The notes under the pieces: model-generated | The model's database searches: none | What the model was told of the DNA's origin: nothing | The model's input: the letters and a program-made list of their open reading frames with translations, nothing else | Made by a program: the position numbers and the translations under genes | In this document: positions 10,511-21,983 of the stretch, piece by piece | Numbering within the stretch: position 1 is the stretch's first letter | Layout: every line of letters begins with the position of its first letter | Assembly (NCBI GenBank): GCA_024704765.1 | Contig: JAKMXF010000222.1 | Coordinates: 558,001 to 622,000 of the forward strand | Length of the DNA stretch: 64,000 nucleotides | From: Oopsacas minuta | Lineage: Eukaryota > Porifera > Hexactinellida > Lyssacinosida > Leucopsacidae | Reading direction: 5' to 3'

Positions 10511-13500
10511 ATTTTTAACAAAATCTCTTTTATTTCCATATCTCATTTCAAATTTTATGTAAAATTTAAGTTATTACAGTGATTATGACGAATTGAACAC
10601 TTTTGCCCTGTACCTTGCTAAGGTGTGAGGAATACCCCCACTCTTCGCTAAACTTGTCGGTAAACCCTAGTCTACTGGAGTGGTCTTTGCCTGGCTGCCA
10701 CAATTTACATAAACATGTTAATTTGGCTATATCCTGCTCAACAGTCCAAATTTCTACAAGCTCCATGTTAATAATAATAATAATGTATTACTAATCTGAG
10801 AAAGAATTTTCGCTATCCATTCTAGCAACACAAATTACATATGTATTCTAGTTGCACTATTTATGCTAATTGGGCTCTCATGGCTCACGCAATTTCCACA
10901 CACTCTGCTTCTCATAGACAGCAATGAAAAATGTAATATTTTGTGAGTCCTTATCCATCGGCTATTAAGATCAAGGTATCCATGCAGTTGCGGCGGAAGG
11001 AAAAATTATCTAGGGGGCTAACTTATGTAATTATGTCGATCGTTACTGGGTTGTTACCATCGGCCACAAAGCTAGATTTCACAATTACCTCACTCCATAA
11101 TTTTCACTTAAAAGCTACTTATCAGGTTAAGGCCACTGTTAATGAAAAAATTGTTCCACCTTTGTTCTATTCATCGAAACGAACATCTTAAAGCCGGAAT
11201 TTCTAAGAAAAACGAAAAATTATTTTTTGCTAATTTTATATTTATCGCTATGATAGATCTTTTCGGGATTATTCTATGATATAAATTTTAACGAGTGCGA
11301 AGTTGGCTGAATATTCGACCATCAGTACTCAACCATTAATTAGACTAACTTCCCATGGTCAGAATGTAAATATCTTTGGACCATTCGAAAGAAGAGATAT
11401 AGACGTTTCTGAAAATGAATTATATTTTATAAACTCTTATTTTTCTATTAGAAATTGGTGTATCTAACCAGCAGTAGTTCACATATGAATTCAGTATACT
11501 TAAACAAATTATATTTCCTGAAATCATGGGCATGTATTCCTGCTGTATGGACGTTATATGTTTAAAATATTATGTCTAATAGTCAAACCTTTTGAGATAT
11601 TTAGGTTTGAAAACTGTCTTGTTTGAGTCGAGTCTCTATTAGATTTGTACTAAACACACAAATTTAATGAAACATTCTAATCTATTCTAACTATAGTAAC
11701 GCATACAGATTACTGCAATATCAACTGCCTGATGTAATACGAAATGATTTGTGAATATATTTATAATTATATTTATTGGTGAATTGATATTCAGTTCAAT
11801 AAATACGAAAACATTTCACCAAAACCCACAGAATACATCAAATTATATGATTCTATGATCCTTACATAGTCTTGATTTGTAGTGTTACTAGTTGATGTAT
11901 TTAATTGTTGTGTATCTCACAAGTAGGCAGCAGAAGTTATGAAGCTCTACGAATTCACAATATTCTAGGTTAGATTATTTATCTTCACTTTTACTGTTAT
12001 CAATGTCTACTTCTATCGTTCTTACTTGTCCCTTTCATTGTTCATCGCTCGTAGGGCGTAAGATTATGCTTCAGAGATACGCTGTGTTGCAGAGCATTAA
12101 AGGATCGGTTCCAATTTTAGGGAGCGGGACATGGAGCACACTCCTATTTAATTGCAAACAATTTACAAATTCCATCATTATTCTGCTTCAAATTCAGTAT
12201 TTTTGCTATCTAAAGTGGATGCTGTGACACTTTTGTATAATTCACAATTTATTGAAATCGTTTGACGTTGTACATTTAACAATTTCCCGTATGTACAATG
12301 GTTAAATTCTATCTGATTACTTAAAATACAAATCTCATGTAATTCTGAAAGAATGAAAAGGAGAGCAATTGAAGTGGAGGCCGGAGTGCACTCCTTTCTG
12401 GGTAAGGAGTTGAGGTGGGCGCGCTGCTCCCTTTTCAGCGCAAGACCGCGCTCCAAAAAATTCGGAGTGCTTAATGCTCTGCTGTGTTGTTAGTACTTTC
12501 TTGCTAATGCACTTATCAATGATTGTCCCCACCTCCCCTAGTCAGGCCTATATTGGCCAAAAGGTGGAGATTTGATACGAAGACTTTCAAATTTCCCACT
12601 CTTAGGCCATTTAAATGTCAATTCCCCTGTCTTATCTCTTATGTAGGTTACTAGGGACAAAATAATCTTTACTTATGTAATGTTATAAGTCTAGATGTCA
12701 AATGCCCGCACACTTTGGGGTCAATTTCTCCATAAATCCTCATTTAATGCCAGCACACGACTGGAGGACCTGGAGACAACCATTGATAAGTGCATAACGA
12801 GTAAGCTAATAGAGGTAAATCTAGAAACTGCAGAGAAAGAAACAAATAACTTATATATAGCTCACCTAATCTAAGCACAGTTTTTTGTTTAGCTTTTCTA
12901 TCATTAAGATCAAGGCAAGGTCATTCTTTAAAGAAAGTCACAATTTCGAATGAGGGCATGGGGTTTTTGTATTACGAAAAACTGTACTATAGCTCAGCTA
13001 TATATATATATATATGGAATCAGACATAGAAATACATAAACGAGGGGTAGGACAGCAGGAGATACCTGAATCTGCTTAATTCATATATTTAAGTAGTGTA
13101 GGGCCTCAAATTAACCTGGTTTTAATAGAGATTAAACAGGTGGGCCGTTTGTCGTTACCCCTGAAAGGGAGACATAAGTGTATCTACACTCACTACGCCC
13201 TCCAAGAATTTCAAATATACGTACAATAGAACATAATCAACTCCTGTTATATCAAAGTTGAATACAGTAGGGCCCATGATATAGCCGGCGTGGTCCGGTT
13301 TAAACCACTTTTGGAGCTATTAGTTTCAGTACTGCTATGTTAAGTGAGATTTTGACCGGACCACTTTCTTAGAGCTGATACGGCTTAACTGGACCAGTCT
13401 CTAGGAATAAGAATACTTTGAAGTAATATCCATAAAATAGATATATTTTACACATTAGCGGCTTCTCATATTTTGAACTCCTTTTGAATTTATTGATGAC

Positions 13501-14809
13501 TTTTCACGGCAATAGCGATGAATTTGGAGCCTGGGGAGTCCAGAGACTTCAGAACCCCCTAAGGTACCCAAACTTGGCGCCTATGTGAATATTAGCAGAC
13601 TCCGCTTAATAGGATCACATTAGGACCAGGCCATTTTGACCTGATCAAGCGGAATAAAGGTGTTATTTAACACTATTTGTATGGTTCTGTTTCTGGCGAA
13701 GTGACCCGATTAAACGGTGGCTCTATTAAGCGTAGTCTAGTGTTGTTCCTGACGATGTTCTTATAACCAAAATACACTCACCGCTTATATCAAAGTGAAA
13801 ATTTCTTACAAAGGCAATTATCCACAAAATTAAATCCCGCATCACAGAAGGAACACACATTGGCCCATTTAAGTTTGATATGACGGGAGTTGAGTGTACG
13901 TTCAACTTGACAAAACAATATATAAGAAAAGCGTAAATTATACAATGTAGTGTCTATGAATCAATGCCCAACTGTAATCTATTGCCACTCTTGTTATGAA
14001 TATTTCTTTGTGTAGAACTAACTTTGAATTAAGTACCATTTGTTCAGGAAGTGGGTTATCTCAGCAGTTCCTTGTTCTGAACTTATCAATTCTGCTACAG
14101 GGATGAATGTAATAGGTAGTCGGGATGTTGTAGAGTTAAAGCATAATAATAAATAGACTTTGTGCAAAACTGAGGTTACATATAATGGAACCTGTAGCAA
14201 CCAATGCAAAATTATATCTTTAGTTAATTATTTCAACACCTCTATCTGCCTCTTCATTATAGATGCATAATGGAGGGTTCCTTAACAAAGTATTAATGTA
14301 ACCAAGTATTGGCTTTTCACTAACTAAGTTACGATAATATTCTTGAGTGATAGAAATATCTGTAATTCTGTCATTGAAAATCTATTAGATGATATAGCTT
14401 CAGTTTTTCTGTCTAAAGCATTCTTGAGACCTCAGGTTAAAAAAATTATCTCTACAATTATTCCATTGAGCTACCTTGACAGTTGAACTGTTTATGAAAA
14501 ATATTTGTGACAGATGTATGCTGAAGACTTCTCCACAAAATTTTCGCAAACTACCATATATATGACGTGCATGTACAGTCTCTACATCAGAATGTTGCAG
14601 ATAGTAACTTTCCAACCTTTTTGTGAAATAATAGATTTATTCTATTCCATATCAGAACGTTACCACAAAAGAACGAATTCCAATTGTAAATCATAATCCA
14701 TTTTAAAGTATTCATTGCTAACGACGCTACTGACTGCTCTATGCGTATATTAATTGAAGATACAGTTATGTTTTATAACATAAATTTGAAAAGAATTTAT
14801 CTTACTTGA
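10511..14809. other. Long stretch without a recognised gene
   Basis: The minus frame at 10566-10766 has an ATG start and a non-repetitive composition but no known motif. Position 12360-12480 is locally GC-rich with GGAGTGCACTCC-type palindromes. Position 12999-13015 is a (TA)n microsatellite. Between 13260 and 13740, repeated GGTCCGGTTTAAACC and CTTAA(C/T)GGACCA words form a self-complementary MITE-like patch, related to 47455-47560. Position 14018-14615 is AT-rich upstream sequence of the second GT31 gene. Confidence 0.45.
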
Positions 14810-15712
14810 ATGACTTTCTCGAAATTCAAATGTATGTATGTAATATTATTGGTAGTTATTGCAATTCAGTATTTGTTTATGTTCTGTTATGATCCGTATG
14901 CATTGTGTTTCATGAATAAAGATTGTAATGCAAAAGCTGGGACAAATAAAGTCCCATTACTCTTGTACATAATAATAATCACTGCCCCCGATAAATATCT
15001 TCAGAGGGAAGCAATTAGAAACAGTTGGGTAAAAACACTCATTAATAATAATTCTATGAAATATGCATTCTTTATTGGAGATATTGGAATATCAAAATTA
15101 CAAATGGATGCTGTTAAGGAAGAAATAGATAAGTTTAGAGATATTGTGATATTAGACGATGTGGATGAGGTATACACTAAGCTTTCCAGGAAAGTATTAC
15201 AAGCTTTCGCATGGACATATAGATATATTGATGCTGTCTACTATCTAAAAACTGATGATGATTGTTTTATTGTAATTGACAATTTGTATGCAACTCTAAC
15301 TAATGGCAATCTGGTAACCAAGAAGCTTATATTTGGAAAAATAGCAAAATTCTACAGGGTGCTCAGGGATGGGAAGTGGGCAGAACCTAATTGGTTTCTC
15401 TGCGGAATATACCTTCCCTACTCGCTAGGTCTTGGATATATTATCACTCAAGATGTTGTCAATTACTTAACAGGTAACTCAAACAGATTGATGCATTACA
15501 ACAATGAAGATACTTCACTAGGATCATGGATTGCTCCACTTGAGCTTGAGTATGTGAATGAAGATAGAATACTGAATCTCGTATATCCCTCTCCTTGTGA
15601 GACAGCCATCTGGTTGATACATGGCTGTGATCCAAAAGATATGATTGATATTCAGTCTTCCATGCTGAATGGTACAGACATATGTGATTGGTGGTATAAC
15701 AGTTACTATTGA
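14810..15712 (+). CDS. GT31 beta-1,3-galactosyltransferase-like enzyme, paralogue B
   Basis: A complete single-exon ORF of 300 aa; type II membrane topology with signal anchor at about 9-26 and a stem much shorter than in paralogue A. Motifs: REAIRNSWVK (67-76), KTDDDC with Asp149-151 for metal and UDP-sugar, YLPYSLGLGYI (201-211) and NEDTSLGSW (232-240). Catalytic residues appear intact, so an active Golgi glycosyltransferase is likely; donor and acceptor are unknown. The central region (residues about 87-165) is clearly collinear with paralogue A (DIGI/V, AV.EE, TKLSRKVL, YYLKTDDDC). The glycine-rich donor loop differs (SLGLG versus AGAG), which may indicate altered specificity. The start is the first ATG before the anchor; both copies lack introns. 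Confidence 0.92.
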   Translation: MTFSKFKCMYVILLVVIAIQYLFMFCYDPYALCFMNKDCNAKAGTNKVPLLLYIIIITAPDKYLQREAIRNSWVKTLINNNSMKYAFFIGDIGISKLQMDAVKEEIDKFRDIVILDDVDEVYTKLSRKVLQAFAWTYRYIDAVYYLKTDDDCFIVIDNLYATLTNGNLVTKKLIFGKIAKFYRVLRDGKWAEPNWFLCGIYLPYSLGLGYIITQDVVNYLTGNSNRLMHYNNEDTSLGSWIAPLELEYVNEDRILNLVYPSPCETAIWLIHGCDPKDMIDIQSSMLNGTDICDWWYNSYY

Positions 15713-16149
15713 GTTTATAGTAAATTACCACAAATTTATTATACCTATACTCGTTAATACGAAATTTAGATAGTGCCATCCATAATGAAATATACACAGT
15801 GGCTCATCCAGGAATTGTTGTTAGGTGGGATAATAATCCAGCTGAGGGTCTTGGGGGGCTATAAGCCCCCCAGTGTCCAGAGGTTTCGCCCTGGACGACA
15901 AGCCTTATTAGCCACAACATTAGTTGCCTCTCTACTGTCAGGTAACTTCGAATCTCGAATTTATTTCACTTAAGTGTGTAAGAAAATACTCTTTTGGCTT
16001 GGAAAGTTTTCGATTGACTATGTAGCTACATTGCGTCATTGTGCATATGATTATGTTGTGTTCATTTGCACAAGCTAATATTCAAGTATATTAGCTACTT
16101 TTAAGTTTTGTTTCAACTTGGAGACACGTTTCATAAGCTTTTTTGTCAT
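15713..16149. other. 3' flank of GT31 B; no gene
   Basis: Contains a small hairpin (GGGGGGCTATAAGCCCCCC near 15854-15872) in a GC-richer patch that looks like the end of a MITE. The frame at 15773-15973 passes through it and has no motif. Confidence 0.4.
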
Positions 16150-16375
16150 TGTCAGTTGTCAAGGAAAGGATTTATGGAATGTGGTATTGAATTCTAATTT
16201 CTCAATTATGAGATGTCACATAACTATGTATTTATCGTGTTTATCAAGAATGTAAACAGAATTCTATATAACTAAAATAAATATATCAAATATGCTGAAT
16301 CTGATTTTCACACTTTTGAATTAATCATATGTAAATTTATTGTTGTTTGGATGAATTAAGTAAACAAACAGTTGA
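16150..16375 (+). repeat. Dispersed repeat family R1, copy b
   Basis: Shares ordered words with the copy at 58085: GTTGTCAAGGAAAGGATTTA, CATAACTATGTATTTATCG, ATGCTGAATCTGATTTTCAC, CATATGTAAATTTATTGTTG, AAGTAAACAAAC. Confidence 0.65.
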
Positions 16376-16382
16376 AATATAT

Positions 16383-16452
16383 AAAATTTTCACACTATAC
16401 AAAAGTTCTTTTACATCTTAAGCAAAAGGACCTTGTATAGTGTGAAAATTTT
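16383..16452. repeat. Perfect hairpin with 20-bp arms
   Basis: AAAATTTTCACACTATACAA at 16383-16402 is exactly complementary to 16433-16452. The pairing continues imperfectly inward (AAGTTCTTTT with AAAAGGACC). It lies directly after R1 copy b. It could be a short foldback element; no terminator role is suggested in this eukaryotic context. Confidence 0.75.
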
Positions 16453-17695
16453 ACTTTTGCCAAGTAGACATGTAGATATCTCTGAAAATTTCGAAAATAC
16501 CTTCTTCAAATAGGAAGGTAGAAACCCATTTATGCATGTATACAAGGTAAAACCCCTTCTAAACAATATTCTATCAACCCATAGATGTCAACCTGGCGTC
16601 CTTCCAAGCCCTGAGATTTCTTCTCAAAACGTGAGATTTGGCATTTCATCATCAAAGTATACAGCGAAGAATCATAAAATAGTGTGAGATTACCCTTTTG
16701 GACCTCTGATAAATCTTGAGACTCAATTGACAAGTCACTGGCATATTACTAACAAACATCAGTCAACTCGTAATAGTTACTAACTCGACAATCGCAAATT
16801 TTAGTAAATTACAAATTAAAATATCTCCCACCGTTGTGTTGTACTAGCGTATTTTAACGCGTTATCCAAGGTGTTGTCGAGCGTATTTAAATTACTTAGT
16901 GGAAAAGAGGTCTTAGATGTTGCCTTAGGGTATTTTAACACACTTTCAGGTTGTTGTCTAGCGTATCTATCATGAGATATAGAGGTACGACGTGCAAATT
17001 CCTACAAGGGGGATAGGTTACTGAAATCACTATATTGGTTCGAATATCTATCTTTCGAACAATTGCCAACATAAATTTATTCGAACTAATTCATATCTAA
17101 CTTACGAACCAATGAAAACATAAATATCTTGCCAAATATAATTAATCAAGGCACACCTGTCAAGTGAGAATTCAACAGTAATTTACCCGCTATGTCAAAA
17201 TTATTATAGATATACGCTATATATGTAAATGATCGTTTTAAAGTTCTAATTCTTCCTGACTTTAACAATTTATCTCCAGAGGCCCAGAAAAGTAGGACTC
17301 GATTTGTTTAGGTGGCACTCCTAACAATGCTCTGTAGTTGAGAACCACTGAACTAATGTATATGTTCCGCCTAAGGTATGAATATTCATACAAAGTATTT
17401 TTCCATAGAGTTATATCTACATGTGCTGCGCCAAGTTGGACAATTCATACTTGCCCGGACATATATCTTACTTTCGAACTAATGTCAACATCAGAATTAA
17501 TTCGAAGTTTTCGAACTAATGCGGGGCGCCCCATCTTAGCTTACTTTTTGCTTAAGATTTGCTCATTAAAGAAAATGCATAGATTTTAGTTAGGCGCCAG
17601 CGCCTACTCATTTTTAATAGCTCGAAAATTACTTTAGAAGTCAATATACAAAATATCGAAAATTGTAATACAAAAGTTGGCTCGTTGTTAAGTTA
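16453..17695. other. No gene recognised
   Basis: A local duplication of a unit containing TATTTTAAC.C..T and TTGTCGAGCGTAT lies at 16847-16890 and 16928-16970. Other scattered TTCGAACTAAT words at 17035-17120 and 17470-17525 suggest a diverged MITE. No coding signal. Confidence 0.4.
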
Positions 17696-17965
17696 CAGTA
17701 GAGACCATTGATGACGAATTTTTATGAATATTCAATTATAACTCGAGGATCGTTAAAATAATGGTAACATCTTAATAGCCAATTTATACTCTATACCGAA
17801 ATCCCCATACCCTTGATATACAGTTTTTGTACAACTTCGGAAACTTGGCTTCCAGATTCTATAGTGTTGTTTTAATGCATTTCGCTAATCCGAGCAATTT
17901 CACGAAGCCGGACGAATTATTTTTGCAATCTGAACAGTGGTGTTCGAATTAGCGAGGGTCTACTG
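17696..17965. mobile_element. Tigger/pogo-like MITE, 270 bp, TA target duplication
   Basis: TA at 17694-17695 and 17966-17967. The left end begins CAGTAGAGACCATTGATGACG; the right end, reverse complemented, is CAGTAGACCCTCGCTAATTC. No coding sequence. Other ends of the same type (CAGTAGACCCTCGCTAAT) occur near 24768, 35674 and 52058. Confidence 0.65.
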
Positions 17966-18940
17966 TAACAGTAATTATTGTGAACTCCCCACTCCAATAA
18001 GCGAGGATTATACTACTGAAATGTACATTTTATTGTACAAAGTTCTCTGCAATAAAAAAAGAAGTGTAAACCTGTGTTTGATAAAGTGCGTATTATCTGG
18101 AGTAAAATATATTAAGAGGTTGCGCGGAATTAGACCTTTGTCAGGTGTTAACTCGCAAAATTACAAGAAATAATGCAAAAGATAGATAATGTCAATACTG
18201 ATAAGTGATAATCACTCTACTGCATATATTAAAAATTACCATTCACAAGTGAGAATCTGAAGCCGATTTATATTGAATCGATATTCGCAGTGTGGGAATC
18301 TATTTTCTCGAATTAGTTTATGAACATTCGTTCTTTGCTGTATGTGTGTATCATATTTCAGGCATCAAATTCAAAAATGAAATTAACATATCTCACATAC
18401 ATATCAGATCATTATTACCTACGAACAGTTGGCGGAGCTGCGTTCCATCAGCACTAATTTCCAAATAGACTGCGTTAAACATTTGACTTATTGCTACATT
18501 ATCTTTTTGTATTTTGTACAAAAATCTCTCTATTTCTTGATTTGCCATATTCTTTTGCAAAATTATGCAGAAGTGGAATTAAAGCACAAGAAAGTTTCGC
18601 TTGCACGCGAATACTTTGTGCCCGCGGTACCTTTTGGGTGCCTCTTGAATTCTAATTGATTTACTATTTATTTATATTCATATCAAACAGTATAACTACT
18701 CAGAATTATGGTTAAGTAATAGCCTATGCATAACCAATCGTCATTTCTAATAGTTAGTTGGCCTTGTGAAATGGCCAATACTTTACCTGTATTTCCCGTT
18801 CTGCGGCCTGTTCGCATGGTACTCAAACAATTATGGATCGATTAAGCAGAGTATAAAAATCGACAAAAATATGTTGGTGAATGCAGAGCTGTATTTCTAC
18901 AGATTGAGATTAATGGAATTGGTAATTTGAAAACATGTTT
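17966..18940. other. No gene recognised
   Basis: AT-rich; the open frames at 17937-18173 and 18429-18659 run across repeat borders or lack motifs. Confidence 0.4.
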
Positions 18941-19633
18941 TGGTTAAATATATTATTGTTGAATATCATATATGAGGATTTCGTTGGTCATATTGGCAGA
19001 CTTGAAATGTTTGTGGTTTGTGGTTCTTTGCGTTTTCACACTTTTTGTCATTATCCACATAGAAATATTTATTAGTAGCGGCAATATTAAATAGTATCCG
19101 TTGGACCGAATAAATATGTAATTGGAATTTAACAATACACATTATGTATCTCTACAAACTATTTCCAAGTCGAAATGACGTCATTTGATTGCTTACTTAG
19201 AAAATTTGTCAACAATATGCTCGTAGTAAGTGACGATTTATCGAGTTATTAAAACTCTGTCAAGAGTCAATAAATACATTTACGATTGCATAGTTATTCA
19301 ATAGATCTAAGGCTATTCTTATGCAAAATATCAAATGTTTTTATCATGTTTGCTAGTTGCTGAGTTATAGTTGCAACCATGGATGCCACATTTTGCTGAT
19401 ATAACCCATCGATAACTTAACGATCTTTAATGTTATAGTCAAATACTCTGGGAAACATGAAGTATATAACCGATTTCCAATATCATGGTGATACATTTCG
19501 GTGAGAAATCTCCAAAGAATTGTGCAGAGTCATGAATAATACCATATATGGGCATTATCAGGTTTGCGTCATAATCGCCGGAGATATTATATCAAAATGT
19601 ATTATCAGGATATGGGAAATTGGGTATATACTA

Positions 19634-20945
19634 CAGGGTGTCTAGTAAGTTCTGTTATATGTCAATTCCCCAATAATTTCAAATTTATCCATTATAAACC
19701 CATGAAACCTTCTATTTTCTTAGGACTTATGTTCCTAATTACACATTACAAATATCATTCAATATAGCCTCCCTTTTTATGAATTACGGAAGTTAGTCTG
19801 CTCCGAAACTGATGGACAGCTTTTCGCAGCTCCTCCTGTGGGATTTTCTGCCATTCACTCAACACACTAACTTTGAGGGACTCCAAACTCTTGTGAGATT
19901 TCGCACAGGCCCTGCTCTCCAAGTTTGCCCAAACAGAATAGTCGAGTGGGTTTAAATCTGGGCTTGATGGTGACCATTCATCCTTACTTATGAAATCGAT
20001 ATTTTGCTCTCGGAACCAACCCTGGGATACTTTTGAAGCATGTGCAGGCGCAAGGCTTGTTGGTAAATCCAAGGATGGTTTTGAAAGAGCTTCTCGCCAG
20101 CAGACGCAATTTCAGGCTCCAAGATCGGCTCTCTGTAGGTCTGGGAGTTTATTTTCATTCCTTGGGGGACAAAAATCAGGTTTGTCCGTGAGTCTGCCGA
20201 CACTCCCGCCCATACCATCAGAGAAAGAGGCTTCTGGACTCTATCAATGTACTTGATGCTAACTGGGATATCCTGACTTCGAGAAGCAAGTATACGGTCG
20301 TTTTGACGATTGCTTGCCTCCTCAACAGTGAACAGCTTCTCATCTGAGAAGAGAATCTGATCTTCAGTCCCAGAAGCGAATCGGGCTTTTAGTTGTATGC
20401 ATCTTTTGAGTCGCTTACGATATATGGAGTCGTTAAGATGGTGTACGTTTTTCCTCTTATAGGACTTCATTCCTAGGTCCTCTACAACCAATTTCCGTAT
20501 CGTTTCGTGATTGAACACAGAATTCACGAGACATTTTTCGCATTGAACGCCGGGGATTTCTCAGGATTCGACATCTAACACTATTCTTCAGGGCTGGTGT
20601 GCGAGCGGATCTTGGACGACCAATTCGCTTCCTGTCAGACACGCTCCCAGTCTCAATATATCGTTTTATTGTGCGATAGATCAACGTGGGATTGACTTTA
20701 TCATTTTTTAGCCTTTTTAGAATTTCACTGTTGCTAAACCCAGATTCGTGAAAAGTGACAATTTTTGAACGAATTTCTTCTAACATGATTTTCTGGGAAA
20801 TCATCAACTTGAATGATATATACTTGGTATAATTCGAAAGAGCGCCAAAAATGCTACAAGAAATTCTAGAAGATTACTTCATAAGTATATTAATAGCTAC
20901 TGTCTAAGGCACCAAAATGTATAACAGAACTTATTAGACACCCTG
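19634..20945 (-). mobile_element. Mariner/maT-like (DD37D) transposon, 1312 bp, inactivated
   Basis: TA duplications at 19632-19633 and 20946-20947. Terminal inverted repeats begin CAGGGTGTCTAGTAAGTTC on the left and CAGGGTGTCTAATAAGTTC on the right, about 25 bp with one mismatch. Length, TIRs and the minus-strand transposase define a full-length Tc1/mariner element. It sits in the spacer of the older foldback repeat. The homologous repeat at about 24120 shows the uninterrupted TATATACTATA target. Confidence 0.95.
19755..20807 (-). pseudogene. Mariner DD37D transposase, frameshifted
   Basis: Three collinear fragments in different frames cover a whole transposase. From 20807 comes the paired helix-turn-helix DNA-binding region with GRPRSART between its halves. 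From about 20527 come the first catalytic Asp (ILFSDEK) and VWAGVS. From 20072 to 19755 come APAH, SPDLNPLDYSVW with the last Asp, and a C-terminus ending GGYIE. The final D with 37 residues between the second and third catalytic positions indicates the DD37D (maT-like) group rather than DD34E Tc1. One frameshift lies exactly at the second catalytic codon (QQ then ALRLH instead of the usual D-x-APAH), so that residue and the frame are both lost. No activity is expected. Confidence 0.9.
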
Positions 20946-21064
20946 TATATGTTTCCAAGACGATTTGACTATGTCATAAAGTTGTCAAGTTATTGATGAA
21001 TATCAGCAAAAATGTGGCATCCATGGTTGCAAATGATATTTTGCGTGAGAATAGCCATAGATTC

Positions 21065-21449
21065 GGGGTCCATGCATTAATCCAAATTCCTATGTATGCA
21101 TTAGTCCAAATTTTTGGTGATCGAATGCGCACATTCACGGGAAAATTCGTCATTTACTTTTGTTGTTTTGAATCTAAATACTCTCAGCAACTCACAGCCT
21201 GATCCAGATCCAACGATAATCCAATCAATATCCATCACTACTATCCAAATAGTCTCCTAAAATGCTCATCTTCTCGGCTCAAGCCAATCTAGCTAGATAA
21301 TCCATGAAAATGCCAATTCTAGCACCTACCAACGTGAGTTCTAAATACTCTCAGCAACTCACAGCCTGCTCCAGATCCAACTCACGCAAACATCACCAAA
21401 AATTTGGGCTAATGCATATATACGAATTTGGACTAACGACGCGCGTCTC
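21065..21449. mobile_element. MULE-like MITE, about 385 bp, 9-bp target duplication
   Basis: CATAGATTC is repeated directly at both borders (21056-21064 and 21450-21458; CC precedes, so up to 10 bp). The homologous left arm of the host foldback element has no insertion at the equivalent site, which confirms an insertion here. Long imperfect TIRs start GGGG/GGAG and share TAGTCCAAATT, ATGCATTAG.CC and AAATTTTTGGTGAT. Two internal copies of CTAAATACTCTCAGCAACTC lie about 165 bp apart. A 9-10 bp duplication with long TIRs fits Mutator-like elements. No ORF. Confidence 0.75.
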
Positions 21450-21983
21450 CATAGATTCTATTGAATAAGTTATGCAATCGTAAATGTATAAATTGACTCT
21501 TGACAGAGTTGTGGGGTACTATTTATAATTTAATATTGTCGCTACTAATAGATATCCCTATTTTGGTAATGACAAAGGTGTGAAAACCACAAAAACTCAC
21601 AAATCACAAACATTTCAAGTATGCCAATATGGCCAACGAAATTCCCATACAGGACTTCCTATTCAACAATAATATATTTAATACCAATAGAACTAACCGT
21701 TTTCGAACTATAACACACTTGCCTAACTTGATATAGACTCAGTCTGAGTTGAATACGAGTTTACTGTCCAGGTAATTTAGAAGTCCATGTCCTAGTGAAT
21801 TTTGTTCGGTAACCATATTCCCTAGTGAATAATGTTAGGAGAACGTTATTCAGGGGAAACACTATTCACCGTGATACCGGGGCTGACTATACCTGATGGT
21901 TTAATATTGTCGAATTTATTTCACCTTTCTAATCTTTTCTATATATTAGACTTAGCTTACTAGGATCACTTGCACTTTGTGAT

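Larger units (their letters stand above)
18941..21683. mobile_element. Old foldback (long inverted repeat) element, invaded by two other transposons
   Basis: The left arm (18941-19465) and right arm (about 20948-21683) are inverted copies sharing long words, such as TTAAATATATTATTGTTGAA, ACTTGAAATGTTTGTG, CTCTGTCAAGAGTCAAT, TTTACGATTGCATA and GCAACCATGGATGCCACATT. The arms are clearly diverged, by eye some 15-20%. About 130 bp between 19090 and 19255 is present only on the left. The right arm is split by a MITE at 21065-21449, and the centre by a mariner at 19634-20945. A partial copy at about 23995-24260 lacks the mariner. No coding sequence belongs to the outer element itself. Confidence 0.8.

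Noticed and set aside
15459-15797. 112-codon minus-strand ORF
   Set aside because: Overlaps the GT31 paralogue B coding region in antisense and has no motif.
16383-16452. Perfect hairpin considered as a transcription terminator
   Set aside because: Eukaryotic context, no gene ends here, and similar hairpins occur as dispersed elements in the window.
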